DNA from: Empedobacter tilapiae
GTDB taxonomy: Bacteria; Bacteroidota; Bacteroidia; Flavobacteriales; Weeksellaceae
DNA length: 64,000 bases
Direction: 5' to 3'
NCBI RefSeq assembly: GCF_004785645.1
Contig: NZ_SRPE01000003.1
Span: 186,001-250,000 of the forward strand
A model generated the notes under the pieces. That model saw only the letters and a program-made list of their open reading frames with translations, did not search any database and was not told the DNA's origin. The translations under genes were made by a program, and so were the position numbers. Positions 36,449 to 45,309 of the stretch are shown here, in pieces (positions within the stretch are counted from its first letter, which is position 1; the number at the start of each line of letters is the position of its first letter).

Positions 36449-37843
36449 TTATAGGTTTTGAGCGATTTCTATTGAGCGACGAAGCGCTCCTAATTTATGA
36501 TTGACTTCTTGTAATTCATTTTCTTCGACCGATTTGGAAACAACTCCAGCACCAGCCTGAAAATATAAGGTATTTTGTTTGCTGACGAACGTACGAATCG
36601 CAATCGCCATATTGATATCTCCGTTAAAACCTAAATAGCCAATTCCACCACCATAAACGCCACGATTTTGATTTTCGTAACCGTCTAACAATTCCATTGC
36701 TTTGAATTTTGGTGCACCAGAAAGTGTTCCAGCAGGAAAAGAATCTGCAAAAACTTTCATTGTATTCACGCTAGGATTCAATTGCGCAGTTACTTTCGAA
36801 ACCATGTGAATCACATGCGAGAAATACTGAATTTCTTTGTATTGCGCAACTTTTACATCAGTAGAATTTCGACTCAAATCATTTCGAGCCAAATCGACTA
36901 ACATCACATGCTCTTCGTTTTCTTTAGGATCAGCGATTAATTTTTCGGTTAATTCTTTGTCCAAAGTTGGACTTCCAGTTCTACGAACCGTTCCTGCAAT
37001 TGGATGAATTTCTGCATGATTATTATTGATGATAATTTGCGCTTCTGGTGAAGAACCGAAGATTTTATAATTTCCGTAATCGAAATAAAACAAATAAGGC
37101 GAAGGATTTACCGAACGTAAAATGCGGTAAACATTGAATTCATCACCCGAAAATTTTTGTTTGAATTGACGAGAAGGAACAATCTGAAAGACATCTCCAC
37201 GAAAACAAGATTGTTTACATTTTGTCACCATTTCTTTGAATTCGTCATCCGTTAAATTCGATTGAATTTCACTTTCCACATTAAATGGATATTCAACAAT
37301 TGATTTGTTATAAACAACACTTTTTATTTCAGAAAATTTAGAAATTGTTTGTTCATTTTGATATTCGATAAATTGAATTTCATTGTGAAAATGATTGAAG
37401 ACCACAATATTTTGATAGAACGAATATGAAAATTCTGGGATCGTTGCTTCATTTCCTTTTGCCGAAAATTTTACTGTTTCGAAATGTGGAATAGCGTCCC
37501 AAGCAATGTATCCAAACAAACCATTTACAGGTAAATCTTCTCCATTTTGAATCATAAACTGACTTGTAAATTCTTTGAATTTTTCTGTCAATTCTTGACT
37601 ATTCAACGCATATTCTTTTGTTTCTCCATTTACATACGTTTCATTTACCATTCCGTTTGTAACCTTAAAAGTTGCGATCGGATTAAGGCAAATAAAAGAG
37701 TTAGCATCTGTCTTCGAATGATAGTCAGAACTCTCTAATAATAAGGTATTTGGATAAATATCTCGAAGTTTCAAATAAAGCTGAACAGGAGTCGTTAAAT
37801 CCGCTAAAACAGTTTCTTTCTGTATATTAAAAGTTAAATTCAT
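36449..37843 (-). CDS. trpE: Anthranilate synthase component I
   Basis: 464 residues with the N-terminal LLES motif (about 35-38) of the tryptophan feedback site, the chorismate-binding domain ESSPEAQ-like GSSPEAQIII, PIAGTVRRTG, DLARNDL and SFPAGTLSGAPKFKAMELL. It converts chorismate to anthranilate. It is the first structural gene of the operon and lies 22 bases after the attenuator terminator, so its expression is controlled twice: by the leader and by allosteric tryptophan binding. Confidence 0.96.
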   Translation of the reverse strand: MNLTFNIQKETVLADLTTPVQLYLKLRDIYPNTLLLESSDYHSKTDANSFICLNPIATFKVTNGMVNETYVNGETKEYALNSQELTEKFKEFTSQFMIQNGEDLPVNGLFGYIAWDAIPHFETVKFSAKGNEATIPEFSYSFYQNIVVFNHFHNEIQFIEYQNEQTISKFSEIKSVVYNKSIVEYPFNVESEIQSNLTDDEFKEMVTKCKQSCFRGDVFQIVPSRQFKQKFSGDEFNVYRILRSVNPSPYLFYFDYGNYKIFGSSPEAQIIINNNHAEIHPIAGTVRRTGSPTLDKELTEKLIADPKENEEHVMLVDLARNDLSRNSTDVKVAQYKEIQYFSHVIHMVSKVTAQLNPSVNTMKVFADSFPAGTLSGAPKFKAMELLDGYENQNRGVYGGGIGYLGFNGDINMAIAIRTFVSKQNTLYFQAGAGVVSKSVEENELQEVNHKLGALRRSIEIAQNL

Positions 37844-37865
37844 TTGTTAAATATTTAGGTTTAGA

Positions 37866-37902
37866 GCACAAAAAAAGGCTTGTCGGTTACGACAAGCCTT
37901 TT
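37866..37902 (-). terminator. Attenuator terminator of the trp operon
   Basis: On the minus strand a 13-bp stem AAAAGGCTTGTCG/CGACAAGCCTTTT with loop TAAC is followed by a T-run. It lies 23 bases beyond the leader-peptide stop and 22 before trpE. Confidence 0.9.
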
Positions 37903-37925
37903 CTACATATAACTGCATAGAGGTC

Positions 37926-37988
37926 TTACGAACCAACGTTTTGTTGTCCGATATTCCACCACCAGTTATTTGTAAATAATGTTTTCAT
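37926..37988 (-). CDS. trpL: trp operon leader peptide with three consecutive Trp codons
   Basis: A 20-codon frame on the minus strand starts at ATG 37988 and ends TAA 37926; the middle reads NNWWWNIG with three adjacent TGG codons. A terminator follows before trpE. This is the classic arrangement of a leader peptide whose stalled ribosome, under Trp-tRNA shortage, prevents terminator formation. A clean antiterminator arm could not be assigned: a GACAA in the leader can pair with TTGTC of the terminator stem but the pairing is short. The promoter ends five bases before this ATG, so the leader may be translated from a nearly leaderless RNA. Confidence 0.85.
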   Translation of the reverse strand: MKTLFTNNWWWNIGQQNVGS

Positions 37989-37993
37989 TGTGA

Positions 37994-38024
37994 CAAATTT
38001 AGAAAGGATTTTGAATTGTACAAA
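37994..38024 (-). promoter_or_regulatory. trp operon promoter
   Basis: On the minus strand TTTG (38024-38021), 19 bases, TAAATTTG (38001-37994), an exact TTTG-N19-TAnnTTTG fit. The -33 box begins right at the stop of the upstream LRR gene. Only five bases separate the -7 box from the trpL start. Confidence 0.75.
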
Positions 38025-40079
38025 TTATTTTTTGATAAATTTTGAAATTGTTTTTCCTTTCTCATTTTCAACTTCTACAACATAGATTCCTTTTGGAAAA
38101 CTATTTGTATCAATTGTAATTTTCTTTTTATTTGATACGTAAGATTCAATTATTTTTCCAGTTAAATCAATAATTTTAATTGAATTTTTGTTTGTATCAG
38201 TTTCTATATTTAATATATCTACAACTGGATTTGGATAGATTTTAACATCAGATTTAGTTAAATTATTTGTCGATAAAGTTCTTTCGCAAGGCTCTGTTGA
38301 GGTTGTAAGATTGTAAGGAATATCAGTTTGAGTTGTATTATTATAATAAGTTTCTCCAAAAGTCTGTTTGAATTTATTTACATCATCAACAATAATAAGT
38401 GGATTATCAGTGTCCTTTAAGTCTAAATTAAAATATGTATAATTAGTTAAAGATTTATTTCTGTAATCAATTGTTTTAGGAGAATTCCCTGCTACATACA
38501 AATAGATATCGTGATCATTACAAATATTTAATATTCCATCTAACTTATTTGGAATATTTGTTTTGATATTCTCAAAGCCAAAATACTTTAATAATGTTAC
38601 ATTTGGATCGGGATGTGTTAAATTAAAAAGTTTATTGAATTTGTTTGTTACATCCATTTCAACTGGAACATTCCAAAAATCTATCCAACTTAGGTTTGTT
38701 AATTTATCAAATTCTTTATCAAATTTAATTCTTGGTGTTTTTAAAACATTTGTATTATAATTATTAGCAAATCTATTTAACATTAAAGATTCTAAATTAA
38801 TATTATTACTAAAATCAATTTTCGGAAATAGTTCATCATCGATATATTCTATATACAAGTTTTTTAGATTAGTTAGTTTGTTAATATTAACAGGAATTTT
38901 ACTTACAGAAATATTTAAATACTCAAGATTTGTTAATTTTTCAACTCCATTTGGTAAAGAATAATCTTCTGGATGTAAATCAACTAATTGAGCTGGATCA
39001 TATTTATAAGTTAATTTTTTTAGATTATTTAAATTCTGTAAGTCAAGATTTTTTTTATTTGCATCATAAAAAAATAAAGTTAAATTTTCTAAACTATTAA
39101 CTTTCTCAAGAGGTTCCAATCCATCAATTTTATTTTGTCTAATTTCAAAAGATTGAAGATTTTTTAAGTTGCTAAAAGTTGTAGGAAGTTGAAGTTGATT
39201 TGTTCTAATTACTAAACTTTTTAAATTCGTTAAATTAGATATTTGAGTAGGTAAAATATTAAATCCGTTATAACTTTCTAAAACAATTTCTTCCAAGTTT
39301 TGAGAGTTACTCAAATTTGAAGGAAAGTTTTCAAAGCTACCTATCTGCGTGAATACTTTAAGATTAGGTAAATTACTAAAGAAATCATTATTCAAATCTC
39401 CTCTAAAACCTTCAATCGTTAATTTTTCTAATGAATCTTTAAAGCTTGAAAAATTATAATTATAGATATACTCATTATTTGAATTAAAAGGACTTATGCT
39501 AAAGTCTTTAATTTTATACTGAGTAGTAGACTCTAAAGTTGAATAGACTTCTCCATCGATTTTTAAAGAATGTAAACCTAAAGTATTCAAATTATTCAGG
39601 TTCTTAATCTTATCTAGATTAAAAACTTGTAATTCAACAGATTTGCTAATACCGCCTTTAAAGGAGAATGTTGTTAGATTTATTAAATTACTTAATTCAT
39701 GAAAATCGATTTGATACGTATTTTTAAATTCAGTTGTTTTAAAATTAGCACTTGCAGAAATTATCAAACTTTCTGACAAGTTAAATTGTTTTATTTCATT
39801 AGTGATATTAATAGTCTTAGAGTCTGTATTTTGATTCTGAGTAATATCAAAATTACTTATCTTTAAATTAATTAACTTTTCTTCACCATTTATAAATTTG
39901 AAATTAACATAAGAGCTAGATTCACTTGACGTATTAGGCTTTTCTGGTAATTCATAAATCCTTTTAGGATCCTTTTGTAGCTTTTGTAGTAAAGAAAGAT
40001 ATGCCTCTCTATCTGTATTAAACTGTCCAAAACTATTTGTTGCAAGAATTAATGCAAATAAAAATAAAATTTTTTTCAT
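38025..40079 (-). CDS. Secreted leucine-rich-repeat protein with T9SS sorting domain
   Basis: 684 residues: signal peptide (KKILFLFALILATNSFGQ), a long leucine-rich-repeat solenoid (repeated LxxLxxLxL units such as NLTNLKSLVI, NLKNLQSFEI, NLENLTLFFY, NLTNLEYLNI, KLTNLKNLYIE) and a C-terminal T9SS type A domain (VKIYPNPVVDILNIETD ... GIYVVEVENEKGKTISKFIKK). It should be displayed at the surface through the type IX system. LRR proteins often bind proteins or carbohydrates; the ligand is unknown. A minus-strand TATATTTG (40112-40105) lies 26 bases before the ATG. Confidence 0.86.
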   Translation of the reverse strand: MKKILFLFALILATNSFGQFNTDREAYLSLLQKLQKDPKRIYELPEKPNTSSESSSYVNFKFINGEEKLINLKISNFDITQNQNTDSKTINITNEIKQFNLSESLIISASANFKTTEFKNTYQIDFHELSNLINLTTFSFKGGISKSVELQVFNLDKIKNLNNLNTLGLHSLKIDGEVYSTLESTTQYKIKDFSISPFNSNNEYIYNYNFSSFKDSLEKLTIEGFRGDLNNDFFSNLPNLKVFTQIGSFENFPSNLSNSQNLEEIVLESYNGFNILPTQISNLTNLKSLVIRTNQLQLPTTFSNLKNLQSFEIRQNKIDGLEPLEKVNSLENLTLFFYDANKKNLDLQNLNNLKKLTYKYDPAQLVDLHPEDYSLPNGVEKLTNLEYLNISVSKIPVNINKLTNLKNLYIEYIDDELFPKIDFSNNINLESLMLNRFANNYNTNVLKTPRIKFDKEFDKLTNLSWIDFWNVPVEMDVTNKFNKLFNLTHPDPNVTLLKYFGFENIKTNIPNKLDGILNICNDHDIYLYVAGNSPKTIDYRNKSLTNYTYFNLDLKDTDNPLIIVDDVNKFKQTFGETYYNNTTQTDIPYNLTTSTEPCERTLSTNNLTKSDVKIYPNPVVDILNIETDTNKNSIKIIDLTGKIIESYVSNKKKITIDTNSFPKGIYVVEVENEKGKTISKFIKK

Positions 40080-40168
40080 AAGTAATATTGTATTAATCAG
40101 GTATCAAATATAATTTAAAGAATTGAAAGTATTTACTAAATTTGGATAGTAATAAAAACACAAACAAA

Positions 40169-40945
40169 ATGGAATATAATTATAACAATCTGATTGTTGA
40201 AGTAGAAAATAAAATTGCATTAGTTACCTTAAATCGTCCAGAAGCGTTAAATGCATTAAATAAAGATTTATTAGATGATATTTCTAATTTTTTTACAAAT
40301 GCAGATTCTGACTCAGATATTCGAGTAATTATTTTAACAGGTTCTGGTGAAAAATCTTTCGTTGCTGGAGCGGACATCAAAGAATTCGCTAATTTTGATG
40401 GTCATCAAGGTGAACAGTTAGCTGCAAAAGGACAAGAAAATGTTTTTGATAAAATAGAAAACTCTAAGAAACCTGTTATTGCAGCAGTTAATGGTTTTGC
40501 TTTAGGAGGAGGATTAGAATTGGCGATGGCGTCTCATTTTCGTATTGCATCAACTAATGCAAAATTAGGATTACCTGAGGTTACATTAGGTTTGATTCCA
40601 GGTTATGGAGGCACACAACGTTTGCCCAAATTAATAGGGAAAGGTCGTGCAATGCAGGCAATTATGACAGCAGATATGTTTACAGCTGAGCGTGCGTATG
40701 AAATTGGTTTAGTGAACGAAGTTGTGGAACAAGTAGAATTAATCAATCGTGCGAAAGAAATTGCGACTAAAATTTCTAAAAATTCTTCTGTAGCGATTCG
40801 TCATGCGATTCGAGCGATTAATGCATCGGATAAAGACAATGGTTTTGAAGTTGAAATTGAAAGTTTTGGAAATTTATTTGACGAAGAAGATTTCAAAGAA
40901 GGAACAATTGCTTTTATTGAGAAAAGAAAACCTAATTTTAAGTAA
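40169..40945 (+). CDS. Enoyl-CoA hydratase/isomerase family protein
   Basis: The ATG at 40169 gives 258 residues (the upstream TTG frame is not supported). Crotonase motifs are present: ALNALNKDLL, GSGEKSFVAGADIKEF (oxyanion loop), NGFALGGGLELAMASHFRIAS with one catalytic glutamate and LGLPEVTLGLIPGYGGTQRLP with the second. It probably hydrates enoyl-CoA in fatty-acid or amino-acid breakdown. A TAAATTTG motif (40137-40144) is a candidate promoter element. It ends at a strong terminator. Confidence 0.92.
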   Translation: MEYNYNNLIVEVENKIALVTLNRPEALNALNKDLLDDISNFFTNADSDSDIRVIILTGSGEKSFVAGADIKEFANFDGHQGEQLAAKGQENVFDKIENSKKPVIAAVNGFALGGGLELAMASHFRIASTNAKLGLPEVTLGLIPGYGGTQRLPKLIGKGRAMQAIMTADMFTAERAYEIGLVNEVVEQVELINRAKEIATKISKNSSVAIRHAIRAINASDKDNGFEVEIESFGNLFDEEDFKEGTIAFIEKRKPNFK

Positions 40946-40969
40946 ATTTTAATTTAAAATAGTTCATAT

Positions 40970-41000
40970 AAAAGCTTCAAGATTACTTGAAGCTTTTTAA
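40970..41000 (+). terminator. Terminator after the enoyl-CoA hydratase gene
   Basis: AAAGCTTCAAG-atta-CTTGAAGCTTT with a T-run. Confidence 0.85.
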
Positions 41001-41009
41001 TTTTACATC

Positions 41010-41786
41010 ATGAAAAAAATAGTTGTTGGATTCATTTTGATGATGAGTTCCATTGTGTTTTCACAAGAAATTTATCAAGTTATTGCACAGGAAGGTTTGA
41101 CTGTTAGAACAAGTCCGAATGGAAAACGAATTGGTAAAATTCCGTACGGATATCCGGTTAAAATTTCTGAAAAAGGTGAAGCTTTTGCAATTAAAGATAA
41201 TGGTAAAGCCAAAAGTGGAAATTGGGTAAAATTAGATGTTAGTTCATCTAAATTAATTCTTGATGAAGGGGTTAATGATTCTTCTGCTCAAGGTGATTTG
41301 TATGCGTTTAGTGGTTATTTGATTACGCAACAAAATTTTGTTAATCAATTCGAAACAGAAATTTCTACACATCCAGCTTTTAGCGAATTTTATTTAGCGA
41401 CGGCTTACAAATGTTTTGCGATAAAAGGTGATTTTTTTGGTGATGGAATTGTTGATTATTTATATAGAATGATTGATACAAAGGGAAATATTCGTTTATT
41501 TATTGTGAATAATCAAAAAAAAGGAAGTCAAATTTATGGTTTGGGTGGAGCAAAAGATCCGTTCAAAATTACAAATTATGATTTCGGAACGTTGATGATG
41601 ATTCCGAAAGGAACACCACTTTATTCGAATTACAAAGATGGAGTGAAACGAAATTTAAATGGTGTTTCTAAAAATGAAATCGTAACTTTAGATTATGATG
41701 CAATTTATGTGCATCAAGACAATGCGAAAGAAGGCGGTTTTATTTACCGAAAAGATGGTAAATGGAACTGGCTGAACCAAAAATAA
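41010..41786 (+). CDS. Secreted SH3-domain protein, paralogue A
   Basis: 258 residues with signal peptide (KKIVVGFILMMSSIVFSQ) and a bacterial SH3 domain near residues 20-75 (YQVIAQEGLTVRTSPNGKRIGKIPYGYPVKI), followed by an unassigned beta-rich domain containing AIKGDFFGDGIVDYLYRMID, an Asp-rich segment that may bind calcium. The next gene is a close paralogue in the same order. Function unknown; SH3 domains in exported proteins often contact the cell wall. Confidence 0.82.
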   Translation: MKKIVVGFILMMSSIVFSQEIYQVIAQEGLTVRTSPNGKRIGKIPYGYPVKISEKGEAFAIKDNGKAKSGNWVKLDVSSSKLILDEGVNDSSAQGDLYAFSGYLITQQNFVNQFETEISTHPAFSEFYLATAYKCFAIKGDFFGDGIVDYLYRMIDTKGNIRLFIVNNQKKGSQIYGLGGAKDPFKITNYDFGTLMMIPKGTPLYSNYKDGVKRNLNGVSKNEIVTLDYDAIYVHQDNAKEGGFIYRKDGKWNWLNQK

Positions 41787-41801
41787 CCAACAACCAAAAC
41801 A

Positions 41802-42575
41802 ATGAAAAACTATTTTCTTTTATTCTTTATAGGAATTTCTTCTTATGTGTTTTCGCAAGAAACTTTTTACGTCACTGCACCAAGTGGCTTGGTTGTACGA
41901 AATAACCCAGATGGGACACGTTTTGGTAAGATTTCTTATGGATCTGCTGTAAAAGTTGAGAAAAAATTACAATCTTTTTCGGTGACAGATAATGGAAAAG
42001 TTGTTAATGGAAATTGGGTTAAAATTGAAGGAAATAATTCTCAAATTCAGTATGATGAAAATCTTACATCAGGTGTAGATACTAATAAAATGTATGCTTT
42101 CAATGGATTTTTGACTCCGAAGAATGAATTTATTAATCAAAGTGAAAAAATCATTGCAAAACATTCAGCTTTAAAAGATTATTATTTGGCAACTTCTTAT
42201 GATGTTTTCGCGATAAAAGGAGATTTTTTTGGAGATGGAATAGAAGATGATTTATTTCGAATGATTGATCCAAATGGAAATGTTCGATTAATGATTATTA
42301 ATCATCAACAAAATGGAAGTAAAATTTATAGTTTAGGCGGAACAAAAGATCCGTTTAGTATGGAAAATTACGGAATGCCAATTTTGTATAAAGTTGGAAA
42401 AGGAACACCTTTGTGGTCTAATTATGAAGATGATTTTAGAGAATTTAAAAGTGTCCCGAAAAATGAAATTGTCAAATTAAATTATGATGCAATTTACATT
42501 CATGAAGCAGAAGCTTGTGGAGGTGGATTTATTTTTTGGAAGAATAATAAGTGGAATTGGTTACAGCAAGAATAA
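41802..42575 (+). CDS. Secreted SH3-domain protein, paralogue B
   Basis: 257 residues, same layout as the gene 15 bases upstream: signal peptide (KNYFLLFFIGISSYVFSQ), SH3 motif FYVTAPSGLVVRNNPDGTRFGKI, and the shared segment AIKGDFFGDGIEDDLFRMIDPNGNVRL. The two proteins clearly arose by tandem duplication and are probably cotranscribed. The acidic FFGDGI motif is kept in both copies, pointing to a common metal or ligand site. Confidence 0.82.
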   Translation: MKNYFLLFFIGISSYVFSQETFYVTAPSGLVVRNNPDGTRFGKISYGSAVKVEKKLQSFSVTDNGKVVNGNWVKIEGNNSQIQYDENLTSGVDTNKMYAFNGFLTPKNEFINQSEKIIAKHSALKDYYLATSYDVFAIKGDFFGDGIEDDLFRMIDPNGNVRLMIINHQQNGSKIYSLGGTKDPFSMENYGMPILYKVGKGTPLWSNYEDDFREFKSVPKNEIVKLNYDAIYIHEAEACGGGFIFWKNNKWNWLQQE

Positions 42576-42593
42576 AAATTAATAAAAATAATT

Positions 42594-43298
42594 ATGCAAA
42601 ATATAGAGGGTAAAGTAGCTTATATAACGGGTGGAACAAAAGGTATTGGATTAGGAATTGCGAAATCGTTGGTAGAAAGTGGTTTGAAAGTAGCAATTTC
42701 TGGACGAAATATTGATGATGTTGAAAAAGCACGTCATTATTTAGGAAATCAAAATGTATTGGCGATTCAGTCTGATGTTAGACATTTCGAAGATGAACAA
42801 AATGCAGTAGAACAAATTATTTCTGCGTTTGGACGTTTAGATATTGTGATTGCAAATGCTGGTTTAGGAAAATTTGCGCCAGTAGATGAACTTTCTTTAG
42901 AAGATTGGAATGCGATGATAGATACTAATCTGACAGGAGTTTTTCATACAATAAAAGCATCTGTTGAAGCACTAAAAGTTTCGAAAGGATATTATATTTC
43001 AATTGCTTCTTTGGCTGGAACAAATTTCTTTGCGAATGGAGCTGGTTACAATGCTTCGAAATTTGGAGTTGTTGGTTTTACACAGGCAGCGATGTTAGAT
43101 TTGAGAAATTATGATATCAAATGTACAACGATTATGCCTGGTTCTGTAACGTCTAATTTTAATGATCATGTGCCAAATTCGGAGGATGGATGGAAAATTC
43201 AGCCCGAAGATTTAGGACAAATGGTAGTTGATTTGTTGAAAATGAATCCAAATGTTTTGCCAAGTAAAATAGAAGTTCGCCCTACGAAAACAAAATAA
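42594..43298 (+). CDS. Short-chain dehydrogenase/reductase
   Basis: 234 residues with the classical SDR layout: nucleotide-binding TGGTKGIG (12-19), NAG (about 88-90), Asn112, and the catalytic Ser139, Tyr152 and Lys156 in SIASL ... GYNASK. It uses NAD(P) to oxidise or reduce a small carbonyl compound; substrate unknown. It begins 18 bases after the second SH3 paralogue, so it may be cotranscribed, and ends at its own terminator. Confidence 0.92.
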   Translation: MQNIEGKVAYITGGTKGIGLGIAKSLVESGLKVAISGRNIDDVEKARHYLGNQNVLAIQSDVRHFEDEQNAVEQIISAFGRLDIVIANAGLGKFAPVDELSLEDWNAMIDTNLTGVFHTIKASVEALKVSKGYYISIASLAGTNFFANGAGYNASKFGVVGFTQAAMLDLRNYDIKCTTIMPGSVTSNFNDHVPNSEDGWKIQPEDLGQMVVDLLKMNPNVLPSKIEVRPTKTK

Positions 43299-43301
43299 TT
43301 T

Positions 43302-43328
43302 AAAGATCTCGATAAGAGATCTTTTTTT
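43302..43328 (+). terminator. Terminator after the SDR gene
   Basis: AAAGATCTC-gataa-GAGATCTTT followed by T-run. Confidence 0.85.
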
Positions 43329-43421
43329 ATGAAAAAAATATTTCGTAATTACCAATAGTTTACATAGTTTCGTGAAAAAATAAGAATACAATAAAGGTAT
43401 TTTTTTAACGAGCACTTTTTA

Positions 43422-44471
43422 ATGAGTTTTAAAAAATCAGTCAATCATTTTCGTCGTACAATTATGCGTCGATTAACAGGAGGAATAGGTGATGGTAATT
43501 TGCCAAAAGTAGACAAAGAAAAACCTCTTGAACTTAATAGAGTACTGATAAACAGACCTAATCAGCGTCTGGGAAATATTCTATTGATTACACCTTTGAT
43601 TCAGGAAATTATCCGATATAATCCTGATGTTAAAATTGACTTATTTGTAAAAGGAAAGGTTGCTCCGATTATTTTTGAGAATTATCCTCAAGTTGATCAA
43701 ATTATTGAATTACCTAAAAAACCTTTCAAAGAATTGATTCAATATGCTAAAGTTTGGCTAAAAATCAAGAAAAAGAATTACGATTTAGTGATTAATGTTG
43801 ATAAAAATTCATCTTCAGGACGACTTTCAACTTCTTTTGCGAATTCTAAGTATAAAATTTTTGGGAATGAATTTGAAATGAATTCGAATCAAGAAATTCA
43901 TATTCATCAAGCGCAATATCCAGTTTATGTGTTTAGAAAATTCTTAGAATTATTTAAAAATAAAGAAGGAAATTTAGATATTCCAACTCTAAATATTCAG
44001 TTAACAGAGCAAGAGTCTACGAAAGGAATAGAAATGTTAAATGAATTGATTCAAGATACTTCAAAGAAAACACTTGCATTTTTTACGTATGCAACTGGTG
44101 CAAAATGTTATGATGAAGAATGGTGGACAGAATTTTACAATTTATTTTATCCAAAATATTCGCAAGAATATAATCTAATTGAAATTTTACCTGTCGAAAA
44201 TATTTCCATGTTAAATCATAGATTACCTACTTATTACAGTAAAGATGTGAGAGAAATTGCAGCCGTAATGAAAAGTTGCGAATTTGTGATTGCAGCCGAT
44301 TCTGGTATGATGCATTTGAGTTGTGCAGCGCCTACAAAAACAATTGGTTTGTTTAAAGATCAAAGCTTCTTAGAGCGTTATAAACCTTATGGAATAGGAA
44401 ATGCTGTAGTCTTGATTAATAATGAACATAAGGGTATTCTTGTTGAAGAAATGGATAAATTATTGGTTTAA
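43422..44471 (+). CDS. Family 9 (heptosyltransferase-like) glycosyltransferase
   Basis: 349 residues with the GT9/WaaF pattern: LGNILLITPLIQEIIRYNPDVKIDLFV, an intermediate Rossmann half, and a C-terminal domain with REIAAVMKSCEFVIAADSGMMHLSCAAPTKTIGLF, the typical acceptor/donor-site motif of ADP-heptose LPS heptosyltransferases. It probably adds a sugar to the lipooligosaccharide core. The 125-base gap with a promoter-like motif before the next gene suggests a separate transcript from the GT2 set. Confidence 0.85.
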   Translation: MSFKKSVNHFRRTIMRRLTGGIGDGNLPKVDKEKPLELNRVLINRPNQRLGNILLITPLIQEIIRYNPDVKIDLFVKGKVAPIIFENYPQVDQIIELPKKPFKELIQYAKVWLKIKKKNYDLVINVDKNSSSGRLSTSFANSKYKIFGNEFEMNSNQEIHIHQAQYPVYVFRKFLELFKNKEGNLDIPTLNIQLTEQESTKGIEMLNELIQDTSKKTLAFFTYATGAKCYDEEWWTEFYNLFYPKYSQEYNLIEILPVENISMLNHRLPTYYSKDVREIAAVMKSCEFVIAADSGMMHLSCAAPTKTIGLFKDQSFLERYKPYGIGNAVVLINNEHKGILVEEMDKLLV

Positions 44472-44567
44472 AAAAAGCTGTTTTTTGTCATTAAATAAAG
44501 TGTGTATAGATTTGATACAAAATAAATTAGCTTCTTAAGAAATATTTTAATTTCGATGATTATTTCA

Positions 44568-44575
44568 TAGCTTTG
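44568..44575 (+). promoter_or_regulatory. Candidate -7 element for the GT2-LABN-GT39 operon
   Basis: TAGCTTTG fits TAnnTTTG and lies 20 bases before the GT2 start at 44596. Confidence 0.45.
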
Positions 44576-44595
44576 TCCTTTGAAATAATAAAAAA

Positions 44596-45309
44596 ATGTC
44601 AACAGAGTTTACAATTATCATCCCAATTTATAATGAGGAAGATAACTTGATAAGATTGGAAGAAACTATGAATCAATATCTGTCAAAGTCAATAAAACAG
44701 ACTGAAATTTTATTGATTAATGATGGTTCTAAAGATAAAAGTTTGGCTCTTATCAAAGAGATTTGTAGTAGAAATCAAGCTTTTCATTATATTTCTTTTG
44801 ACAAAAATTATGGCTTATCTGCTGCTATAAAAGCTGGTTTTGACACAGTAAAATCTAAATGGGTTGGTTATATCGATGCGGATTTACAGACAGATCCAGA
44901 AGATTTCAATAAATTATTAGCGTTAACTGATCAATTCGATTTGGTGACTGGCGTTCGAGCAGATCGCAAAGATTCTTTCGTGAAAAACATGTCATCTAAA
45001 ATTGCCAATTCTATTCGTAGAGCATTTACTAATGACGGAATGGATGATACGGGTTGTCCATTAAAAGTTATAGATGCTGAAAAAGCGAAAAAAATTCCAA
45101 TGTTCAAAGGATTGCACCGATTTTTACCAGCTATGATTTTATTACAAAACGGAACAGTTACTCAAGTTCCTGTCAAACATTTTCCACGTATCGCAGGCGA
45201 ATCAAAATTCAATCTATGGAACCGTTTATTAGGTCCTTTAATGGATTGTTTTGCATTTGTTTGGATGAAGAAAAAATACATCAATTATAAAATTCAAGAA
45301 GGAGCATAA
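44596..45309 (+). CDS. Family 2 glycosyltransferase of dolichol-phosphate-mannose/ArnC type
   Basis: 237 residues: IIIPIYNEEDNL, LINDGSKDKS, a DXD-like YIDADLQTDPED and the terminal GESKFNLWNRLLG, typical of polyprenyl-phosphate sugar transferases such as DPM1 and ArnC. No transmembrane segment follows the catalytic domain, so it is a soluble or peripheral enzyme. It likely charges undecaprenyl phosphate with a sugar on the cytoplasmic side. Its stop overlaps the start of the LABN gene by one base (TAATG), which couples them. Confidence 0.88.
   Translation: MSTEFTIIIPIYNEEDNLIRLEETMNQYLSKSIKQTEILLINDGSKDKSLALIKEICSRNQAFHYISFDKNYGLSAAIKAGFDTVKSKWVGYIDADLQTDPEDFNKLLALTDQFDLVTGVRADRKDSFVKNMSSKIANSIRRAFTNDGMDDTGCPLKVIDAEKAKKIPMFKGLHRFLPAMILLQNGTVTQVPVKHFPRIAGESKFNLWNRLLGPLMDCFAFVWMKKKYINYKIQEGA

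Noticed and set aside
37926-37988. The leader ORF as a random short frame
   Set aside because: Kept as real because three adjacent Trp codons directly upstream of trpE and a terminator are hard to explain by chance.
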